Both the position numbers and the translations under genes were made by a program. From positions 1 to 5,069 of the forward strand of contig JANXMD010000389.1 of NCBI GenBank assembly GCA_025354845.1: a stretch of 5,069 bases of DNA, given 5' to 3'. The stretch is from Verrucomicrobiota bacterium. GTDB lineage: Bacteria; Verrucomicrobiota; Verrucomicrobiia; Limisphaerales; UBA9464. The notes beneath the pieces were generated by a model. It saw nothing but the letters and a program-made list of their open reading frames with translations. It was not told the DNA's origin and searched no databases. Shown in pieces: positions 1 through 5,069 of the stretch (positions are counted from its first letter, which is position 1; every line of letters starts with the position of its first letter).

Positions 1-1014
1 GTGAAGAACAGCACCGTGACCGCGCCCGCCGCCGGCGAGAAACCCGCGGGATATCGGGAAACGATCACCGGTCCCGTTGGCTTTGAGCTGGTCGGGATTC
101 CCGGCGGCGAATTCCAGATGGGCAGCGCCGCCGGCGAGGCCGGTCGCAAGGACGACGAAGGCCCGCAGCGCAAGGTGAAGATTGATCCCTTCTGGATGGG
201 CAAGACCGAGGTCACTTGGAACGAGTATGAGCTCTTCATGTTTCCGGCCTTCGAGAAGGGCACCAACGTTAGCACTGAGCGCGTCGATCGCGAGCTCATG
301 TTGATGATCGAGTTCCCGAAGCCCGCGGACGGTGGGAATCCTTACGTCGGTAAGGAGGCCGATGCCGTCAGCCGTCCCACCACGCCGTATGTCGAGATGA
401 GCTTCGGCATGGGCAAGGACGGGTATCCGGCCATCAGCATGACCCACATGGCGGCGCTCTATTACTGCCGCTGGTTGTCGGCCAAGACCGGTCACTTCTA
501 CCGCCTCGCCACCGAGGCCGAGTGGGAGTACGCGGCCCGCGCCGGCACGACGACAAAGTTCTTCTGGGGTGACGATCCCAAGCAGGCCAAGGACTACGCG
601 TGGTTCTTCGACAACGCCGACAACAAGTACCAAAAGGTGGGCCGTAAGAAGCCCAATCCCTGGGGCCTGTACGATATTCTCGGCAACGTCGCGGAGTGGA
701 CCATGGACGGCTACAAGGCCGATGCCTATGCCACGCAGCCCGCCGAAAATCCCTGGGTGCCGGGCTTCGCGGAATACCCGCATGTGGCCCGCGGCGGCTC
801 GTGGGACTCCGAGGTGGATGGCCTGCGAATCGCGGCCCGCAACCCCAGCGACAAGGACTGGAAGATGCGCGATCCGCAGCTACCGAAGTCCAAGTGGTAC
901 CTCACGGACGCTCAGTTCCTGGGCTGGCGTGTCGTACGTCCGCTGAAGATTCCGGCCACGCCCGAGGAGCTCGAGAAGGTCTGGACCAGCTTCCCGGTAC
1001 CGGTCCGCAAATAA
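1..1014 (+). CDS. FGE-sulfatase (SUMF1/formylglycine-generating-enzyme-like) domain protein, 5' end possibly cut by window edge
   Basis: The 337 visible residues are nearly all one FGE-sulfatase domain (about residues 29-314). Family landmarks appear in order: IPGGEFQMGS (33-42), KTEVTWNEY (68-76), YRLATEAEWEYAARAGT (167-183), NPWGLYDILGNVAEW (219-233), RGGSWDS (264-270) and LGWRVVRP (307-314). True formylglycine-generating enzymes oxidise a sulfatase cysteine using two active-site cysteines in the stretch after RGGS. Here that stretch reads WDSEVDGLRIAAR, and the only cysteine in the protein is C156. It is therefore probably not a classical sulfatase activator, but a paralogue that kept the fold for binding or another role. 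Residues 118-150 (SRPTTPYVEMSFGMGKDGYP) resemble a planctomycete/verrucomicrobial subfamily I remember, with no assigned function. The first base of the window begins a GTG in frame, followed by a low-complexity Ala/Pro/Gly segment. The true start, perhaps with a signal peptide, may lie upstream. The stop is TAA at 1012-1014. A terminator follows, so this is likely the last gene of its transcript. Confidence 0.9.
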   Translation: MKNSTVTAPAAGEKPAGYRETITGPVGFELVGIPGGEFQMGSAAGEAGRKDDEGPQRKVKIDPFWMGKTEVTWNEYELFMFPAFEKGTNVSTERVDRELMLMIEFPKPADGGNPYVGKEADAVSRPTTPYVEMSFGMGKDGYPAISMTHMAALYYCRWLSAKTGHFYRLATEAEWEYAARAGTTTKFFWGDDPKQAKDYAWFFDNADNKYQKVGRKKPNPWGLYDILGNVAEWTMDGYKADAYATQPAENPWVPGFAEYPHVARGGSWDSEVDGLRIAARNPSDKDWKMRDPQLPKSKWYLTDAQFLGWRVVRPLKIPATPEELEKVWTSFPVPVRK

Positions 1015-1027
1015 CCACTAGCGGTGG

Positions 1028-1052
1028 TTCATCCGTCAAGACGCCGGATGAA
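1028..1052 (+). other. Perfect 8-bp hairpin just downstream of the FGE-like gene
   Basis: TTCATCCG (1028-1035) pairs perfectly with CGGATGAA (1045-1052) around a 9-base loop. It starts 14 bases after the TAA and ends 8 bases before the stronger terminator stem. No T-tract follows, so by itself it is not an intrinsic terminator. It could protect the mRNA 3' end or assist the adjacent terminator. It could also be chance, although 8 uninterrupted pairs in so short a gap is suggestive. Confidence 0.45.
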
Positions 1053-1060
1053 ACGAGACA

Positions 1061-1088
1061 CGGGGCAACGTTTTCGTTGCCCCGTTTT
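1061..1088 (+). terminator. Rho-independent terminator after the FGE-like gene
   Basis: CGGGGCAACG (1061-1070) and CGTTGCCCCG (1075-1084) form a perfect 10-bp GC-rich stem with a TTTT loop, followed by TTTT at 1085-1088. The T-tract is short, but the stem is very strong. It lies 46 bases past the stop at 1014 and about 105 bases before the best start of the next gene. It should end the upstream transcript and implies that the oxidoreductase has its own promoter. On the minus strand the stem is preceded by AAAA and followed by TGTC, so it reads as a terminator mainly on the plus strand. Confidence 0.85.
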
Positions 1089-1193
1089 CGTGCCCGGGTA
1101 GGCTGCCGACGTCCCCAGCGAATTGAACGCAACGCAATGCCTGTTTGAATCGTGCCGCCCGTTTGGGCGTCCGAGTCGCAGCCAATCATCACC

Positions 1194-2489
1194 ATGAACG
1201 AGTCCTCCATCCTCACGCCGTTCTCCCGGCGCAACTTCATCACCACCGCCGGCGTGGCCACGGTCGGCGCCCTCGCCGCCAATCGCTTCGCCTACGCCGC
1301 CGGCGGCGACGAACTCAAGATCGCCCTCATCGGCTGTGGCGGCCGCGGTTCCGGTGCCGCCAATCAAGCGCTGAACGTCCCCGGAAACAAGCTGGTGGCG
1401 GTCGCCGACGCCTTCAAAGACCGCATGGATGGCTCCCTTCGTAGCCTGAAGGAAGCCCACGGTCCCAAAGTGGACGTTCCGGCCGAGCGTCAGTTCGTCG
1501 GTCTCGACGCCTACAAGCAGGCCATCGCCTTGGCGGACGTCGTCATTCTCGCCACCCCTCCGGGCTACCGCCCCATCCACTTCGAGGAAGCGGTGAAGCA
1601 GGGGAAGCACATCTTCGCGGAGAAGCCCGTCGCCACCGACGCCCCCGGCATCCGTCGCTTCCTGGCCGCCGCCGAGGAGGCCAAGAAGAAGAACCTGAAG
1701 GTCGGCATCGGCCTCCAGCGCCATCATCAGGCGGGCTACCTCGAAACCGTGAAGCGCCTCCACGAAGGTGCCATCGGTGACATTCACACCATGCGCACGT
1801 ACTGGAACGATGCCGGGGTGTGGGTCAATCCGCGCAAGGAAGGGCAGACCGAAATGGAGTACCAGATGCGCAATTGGTACTACTTCGTCTGGCTGGGCGG
1901 TGATCACATTGTCGAGCAGCACATCCACAATTTGGACGTCGCCAACTGGGTGCTCGGCGGGTACCCCGTCAAGGCTCGCGGCATGGGCGGCCGTCAGGTT
2001 CGCACCGGCAAGGAATACGGCGAAATCTTCGATCACCACGCCGTGGAATTCTTCTACGAGAGCGGTGCGGTGAACTTCAGCCAGTGCCGTCACATCCGCG
2101 GTTGCTGGAGCAGCGTCAGCGAGCATGCCGTCGGCACCAAGGGCAGCTGCGATGTGGGCGGTTATATCATCAAGCCCACCGGCGGTTCGGTCTGGCGCCG
2201 TCAAGGCAAGGACAAGGACCCCTATCAGGTCGAGCATGACGATCTGTTCGCGGCGATCCGCGCCGACCAGCCGTACAACGAGGCCTTTAACGGGGCCAAG
2301 TCGACGATGACCGCCATCCTCGGTCGTCTCGCCACCTACTCCGGCACCGAGATCACGTGGGAAGACGCGCTGAACTCCAACGTGGATCTCCACCCCGACA
2401 GCTACTCCTGGGACACTGTCCCGAAGACCCTCGCGGGTCCGGACGGGTTCTATCGGGTGGCCGTTCCGGGGCAGACCAAGGTCATCTGA
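1194..2489 (+). CDS. Gfo/Idh/MocA-family NAD(P)-dependent oxidoreductase with Tat signal peptide
   Basis: This 431-residue protein has an N-terminal twin-arginine signal: SRRNFI (11-16), a hydrophobic Ala-rich stretch (17-35) and a likely cleavage site near AYA-AGG (33-38). The Rossmann fold follows (LKIALIGCGGRGSG, 41-54, a GxGGxG dinucleotide loop), with the family EKP motif at 143-145. The C-terminal alpha/beta domain carries GDHIVEQHIHNLD (236-248), where the conserved aspartate and histidines (D237, H243, H245) are the likely substrate and catalytic residues. The family oxidises or epimerises sugars and inositols. Some members (GH109) are NAD-dependent glycosidases, so the substrate is open. 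The Tat signal suggests export as a folded, cofactor-loaded enzyme to the periplasm. I chose ATG 1194 because it puts the Arg pair 12 residues in, as expected for Tat signals. An in-frame GTG at 1152 would add 14 residues that do not look like a signal. Neither start has a clear Shine-Dalgarno sequence. The TGA stop is followed by a strong terminator, which indicates a single-gene unit. Confidence 0.93.
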   Translation: MNESSILTPFSRRNFITTAGVATVGALAANRFAYAAGGDELKIALIGCGGRGSGAANQALNVPGNKLVAVADAFKDRMDGSLRSLKEAHGPKVDVPAERQFVGLDAYKQAIALADVVILATPPGYRPIHFEEAVKQGKHIFAEKPVATDAPGIRRFLAAAEEAKKKNLKVGIGLQRHHQAGYLETVKRLHEGAIGDIHTMRTYWNDAGVWVNPRKEGQTEMEYQMRNWYYFVWLGGDHIVEQHIHNLDVANWVLGGYPVKARGMGGRQVRTGKEYGEIFDHHAVEFFYESGAVNFSQCRHIRGCWSSVSEHAVGTKGSCDVGGYIIKPTGGSVWRRQGKDKDPYQVEHDDLFAAIRADQPYNEAFNGAKSTMTAILGRLATYSGTEITWEDALNSNVDLHPDSYSWDTVPKTLAGPDGFYRVAVPGQTKVI

Positions 2490-2518
2490 GCTCAGGTCGG
2501 CGCTTTCCGAACGCTTCC

Positions 2519-2549
2519 AGCCCGCTTCCAATTTGGAGGCGGGCTTTTT
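2519..2549 (+). terminator. Rho-independent terminator of the oxidoreductase gene
   Basis: AGCCCGCTTCCA (2519-2530) pairs with TGGAGGCGGGCT (2534-2545): 12 pairs including one G-T wobble, around a 3-base loop. It is followed by TTTTT at 2545-2549, the first T of which can also close the stem. It lies 29 bases past the TGA of the oxidoreductase and 20 bases before the stop of the convergent antiporter gene. On the minus strand the stem is not followed by a T-tract, so it looks one-directional, serving the plus-strand gene. Confidence 0.9.
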
Positions 2550-2569
2550 GTTAGGTTGGAGGCATCGAC

Positions 2570-4336
2570 TCAGGAGGCGGGAGTTCTGGAATCCACCCGC
2601 GATTCCGCGCCCGTGCTCCGGATGAATTCCTGCCGGACCCGCTCGCGCTCGCGTTGGATCAGGTCGGGCGTGGCGCGCGAGCGATTGAGAATAAACTCGG
2701 CCATGGCGAGCGCGACCTCGCCCTCGCCGGAGAACACGCCGTTGGCGCCGCTGGCGCGCAGATCGGTGGCCTCGCGCAGGTAGGCGGTCCGGGCGAGGAT
2801 TCCAATGCCGGGATTGAGGCTTCTTGCTTGGCGAACGATCTCGGACGCTTGGGGCAGGCTCGACGCGGCCAGGATTAGGACCTCAGCGCTGGCCACACCG
2901 GCGTGTTCCAATACCTCGATCCGCCCGGCATCCCCGTACACCACGGGCACACCGTCGACGCGGAGGCGTTGCACCGTTTCCAGGTTCATCTCGATGAAGA
3001 CCGGGGTGATGCCCTGATCGCTGAGCAGGCGCGCGACGGTTTGTCCGACCGGACCGTATCCCACCACGATCGCGCCGTGGGGCGGGAATGCCACGGGTTG
3101 GCCCGCAGGCGATTCGGGATCCGTCTCGGGGGGGATCCAACGGGCCAGGGCGGGCGTGTTGCGGAGGAAGCGTTCCATGCGTCCGACCGCCTGGAAGAGC
3201 AGGGGATTGAGCGTGATCGACACCATGGCCGCCGCCACCAGCACGTTGGCCGCGGATTCCGGCAGCAGGTAGAGCTGTCGACCGAGGGAAGCGAGGATGA
3301 AGGAGAATTCACCGATCTGGGCCAGTGCCACTGCGACCGACAACGCCGTCCGCAGCGGATACCGACGCAGGAGGACGAGAATCAGCGCGACCAATGGCTT
3401 GCCGACCAGCACCACGAAGAGGGTGGCCAGGACCAAGCCGGGCGTTTCCAGAAGGGAGCGAAAATCGAAGAGCATGCCGACCGACACGAAAAAGAGGACC
3501 GCGAAGGCATCGCGCATGGGCATCGCCTCGGTCGCGGCGCGGAGGCTGAATTCGGAGCGACCCACCACCATGCCGGCGAGGAAAGCGCCGAGCGCCATGG
3601 AGACGCCAAATACCTTGGCGGAGCCGACGGCGATTCCGAGGGCCAGCGCAAGAATGGCGAGAGTGAATAATTCACGGGATCCGCTGCGCGCGATGCTGCC
3701 GAGCAGGCGGGGAATCAGCCAGCCGCCCACGACGAACGTAAAGGCGATCAGGGCGCCGATTTTTACGACCGCCATCCCGGCAGCCGCCGCGATGCCCACC
3801 AGGGAACTCCCGGTGCCCGGCGCGAACAATGCCGGGAGCAATACCAGAACGAAGACCGTCAGCAGGTCCTCGACCACGAGCCAGCCGATGGCGATGTGGC
3901 CGGTGGGTGTGTGAAGCGCCTTGTTGTCCACGAGAACCCGAGTGAGCACGACCGTACTCGCCACCGACAATGCCATGCCGAAGACCAGCCCCGCCTGCCA
4001 GTTCCAACCCAGTAGGTGCATCAATACGGCCCCGAGCAGGGTGGCGGCCACGCTCTGACCCAACGCGCCGGGAATGGCGATGCGCCGGACTGCGAGTAAT
4101 TCCTTGAAGTGAAACTGCAGCCCGACGCCGAACCTCAGCAGGATTACGCCGATCTCCGCCAATTGATCCGCGAGGCCTTTGTCGGCGACAAAGCCGGGGG
4201 TCCGCGGGCTGACGGCGATGCCCGCCAGCAGGTAGCCCACGATCGGCGACAATCCCAGACGCTGAGTGATCAGCCCAAAGATCAGCGCGGCGATCAACGC
4301 CCCGGTCAGGGTTAGGATGAGGTCAAGGTCGTGCAT
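2570..4336 (-). CDS. ybaL: CPA2-family cation:proton antiporter with C-terminal TrkA-N domain (YbaL/KefB/RosB type)
   Basis: This 588-residue inner-membrane protein aligns by eye with E. coli YbaL along its whole length, including the N-terminus, which supports the ATG at 4334-4336. About twelve hydrophobic segments fill residues 5-385. Family motifs include LSPIVGYLLAGI (29-40), PGFVAD (47-52), LAEIGVILLRFGVGL (59-73), SVASTVVLTRVL (124-135), GWLVVEDLL (151-159; D157 is the likely ion-binding Asp), SRELFTLAILALALG (220-234), DAFAVLFFVSVGMLFD (276-291) and LAQIGEFSFILASLG (338-352). After a linker, a cytoplasmic TrkA-N (RCK) Rossmann domain follows, with GYGPVG at 426-431 and the ribose-binding acid at E449. 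It ends in a charged helix (558-575) and has no TrkA-C domain. The family exchanges K+ or Na+ for H+ across the membrane, gated by the nucleotide bound to the RCK domain. The ion here is inferred. The gene lies 129 bases after the protease gene on the same strand and converges on the oxidoreductase. No clear Shine-Dalgarno sequence precedes the ATG. Confidence 0.93.
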   Translation of the reverse strand: MHDLDLILTLTGALIAALIFGLITQRLGLSPIVGYLLAGIAVSPRTPGFVADKGLADQLAEIGVILLRFGVGLQFHFKELLAVRRIAIPGALGQSVAATLLGAVLMHLLGWNWQAGLVFGMALSVASTVVLTRVLVDNKALHTPTGHIAIGWLVVEDLLTVFVLVLLPALFAPGTGSSLVGIAAAAGMAVVKIGALIAFTFVVGGWLIPRLLGSIARSGSRELFTLAILALALGIAVGSAKVFGVSMALGAFLAGMVVGRSEFSLRAATEAMPMRDAFAVLFFVSVGMLFDFRSLLETPGLVLATLFVVLVGKPLVALILVLLRRYPLRTALSVAVALAQIGEFSFILASLGRQLYLLPESAANVLVAAAMVSITLNPLLFQAVGRMERFLRNTPALARWIPPETDPESPAGQPVAFPPHGAIVVGYGPVGQTVARLLSDQGITPVFIEMNLETVQRLRVDGVPVVYGDAGRIEVLEHAGVASAEVLILAASSLPQASEIVRQARSLNPGIGILARTAYLREATDLRASGANGVFSGEGEVALAMAEFILNRSRATPDLIQRERERVRQEFIRSTGAESRVDSRTPAS

Positions 4337-4424
4337 GCGGGGCTGGGCGCGCCGGTACGGGATTTCGACCAGCGTTCCGAAACCCTAGCGGGCAACGCGC
4401 ACCGGGGCCAACGGCGCGCGTCCC

Positions 4425-4444
4425 AAAACTCGAACCGGCGTTCG
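4425..4444 (-). terminator. Weak hairpin with T-run between protease and antiporter genes
   Basis: Read on the minus strand, CGAAC and GTTCG (4444-4440 and 4435-4431) form a 5-bp stem with a 4-base loop, followed by AG and TTTT (4430-4425). It begins 21 bases past the protease stop. The stem is short, so termination would be partial at best. If it works, it separates the protease transcript from the antiporter. Otherwise the 129-base gap (4337-4465) holds nothing else I can name, and no convincing sigma70 promoter. Confidence 0.3.
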
Positions 4445-4465
4445 CGAGCGATTCGGACCACCCGA

Positions 4466-5069
4466 TCACTCGTAGGTGAAGGTGAGGATGCCGTCCTTCA
4501 ACGTGGGAGGATGTAGCTGAAACAGCGTGTCGCTGGTTACCCGGAAGAATTGGGTTCCGGTGGGGACGGCCGTTTGGATCCGATGCGTCCCCGTATGTAG
4601 CGAATACGCTGCCACCTCGAAATAAGGTCCGTCGACACTGGAGGCGGCCTCGAGATGCGGCCAGGGCGCATCGGGCGGACGATCGAATTGGGCCTGGATC
4701 CAGTCCACGTAGGAAGAGATCCGAGTCAGGTACATCGCCGTTCGCGGCTCGCTGGACTGGGTGGGATCGAGGATCCACGCGCCCACGAGGTTGTCGAATT
4801 CGTAGAATCCACGCCGGTCAAACACCGCGGCGCTGAAGTCACCGGCGTCCGCGGAGGTTCGAAATTGTCCCTCCACGGCGAAGTTCACGCCGGCCAGCTT
4901 CCATTTTCCGTCGGTATCCTTGATGAAGGCACCGCCGCCTGAATCGCCGACGGTCACGGTTCCAAGATCCGCACCGCCGCGGTTGGAGAAGTAGGCAATC
5001 AGGAAGCTGCCGGTGATGCCGTCCGACGGTTGCGCCTCGTAGAGTTCCTCAACCCGGTTGGTGCCCCAC
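4466..5069 (-). CDS. Trypsin-like (S1/chymotrypsin-fold) serine protease, C-terminal part; 5' end outside the window
   Basis: The frame stays open from the window edge (first full codon 5068-5066) to TGA at 4468-4466, giving 200 residues. GDSGGGAF (fragment residues 41-48; nucleophile S43, codon 4942-4940) is the classical S1 active-site serine motif. It is followed by WKLAGVNFAVEG (56-67), the strand after the nucleophile, and by a closing helix YVDWIQAQF (120-128) typical of the end of this fold. The His and Asp of the triad must lie upstream. An inner GTG at 4957-4955 gives an apparent start but cuts through the catalytic domain, so it is not the start. By counting back from the serine, the specificity-pocket position (chymotrypsin 189) is T37 rather than Asp, so Arg/Lys specificity is doubtful. 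The fragment has no cysteine, so the usual disulfides are absent. After the fold comes a tail of about 65 residues (SSVDGPYFEV, GTQFFRV) in the style of verrucomicrobial secreted proteins. Export is likely, but the signal region is not in view. Confidence 0.85.
   Translation of the reverse strand, partial: WGTNRVEELYEAQPSDGITGSFLIAYFSNRGGADLGTVTVGDSGGGAFIKDTDGKWKLAGVNFAVEGQFRTSADAGDFSAAVFDRRGFYEFDNLVGAWILDPTQSSEPRTAMYLTRISSYVDWIQAQFDRPPDAPWPHLEAASSVDGPYFEVAAYSLHTGTHRIQTAVPTGTQFFRVTSDTLFQLHPPTLKDGILTFTYE

Noticed and set aside
1123..1151. Possible sigma70 promoter for the oxidoreductase: TTGAAC (1123-1128) with 17-base spacing.
   Set aside because: The would-be -10 box (TGAATC) matches the consensus poorly. 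The -35-like hexamer alone is not enough, although a promoter somewhere in 1089-1193 is likely given the upstream terminator.
1156..1169. Small hairpin CGCCC/GGGCG in the leader of the oxidoreductase mRNA as a regulatory element.
   Set aside because: A 5-bp stem is common by chance at this GC content, and no known riboswitch or leader motif surrounds it.
1..2489. FGE-like gene plus oxidoreductase as a two-gene operon or new system.
   Set aside because: A strong intrinsic terminator lies between them, and nothing in the sequence ties their functions. Co-occurrence in one window is weak evidence.
1029..2531. A 500-codon open frame on the minus strand opposite the oxidoreductase gene.
   Set aside because: It runs through both strong terminator hairpins. 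Its product is a Val/Gly/Ala/Asp-rich string with no domain I recognise. The plus-strand gene has clear family motifs along its whole length. Long antisense frames are expected opposite GC-rich genes with strong third-position bias.
2903..3670. A 255-codon plus-strand open frame opposite the antiporter.
   Set aside because: Its product is rich in His, Arg, Glu and Gln with no fold signature, and it is the complement of a well-supported membrane protein. It is a shadow of the GC-rich gene.

Overview
The window is GC-rich and holds four protein-coding genes, two of them cut or possibly cut by the window edges. The gene types point to a bacterium of the Planctomycetes-Verrucomicrobia group. The signs are a sulfatase-modifying-factor-like protein of a subfamily I associate with these phyla, a Tat-exported Gfo/Idh/MocA oxidoreductase, and a trypsin-like protease with the short C-terminal tail common in Verrucomicrobia (SSVDGPYFEV ... 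GTQFFRV). Verrucomicrobia, perhaps the Pedosphaera/Limisphaerales side, is my best guess. It rests on remembered motif style, not on a search.

Layout. The plus strand carries an FGE-sulfatase-domain protein (1-1014), then an intergenic stretch with a free hairpin and a strong intrinsic terminator (1028-1088). Next come a Tat-signal Gfo/Idh/MocA oxidoreductase (best start 1194, end 2489) and a second strong terminator (2519-2549). The minus strand carries, in transcription order, the C-terminal 200 residues of a secreted-type S1 serine protease (5069-4466) and a complete YbaL/KefB-type CPA2 cation:proton antiporter with a C-terminal TrkA-N domain (4336-2570). The antiporter converges on the oxidoreductase, with 80 bases between their stop codons.

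How they work together. The terminator between the first two plus-strand genes argues against a simple two-gene operon, although both are of types common in the carbohydrate and sulfatase-related gene sets of this group. The protease and antiporter share a strand but are 129 bases apart with only a weak hairpin between them, and no functional link is evident. I see no mobile element, CRISPR array, RNA gene or defence module, and nothing that amounts to a new multi-gene system. The most useful oddities are the missing catalytic cysteines in the FGE-like protein, the export signal on the oxidoreductase, and the cysteine-free protease with a non-trypsin-like pocket position.
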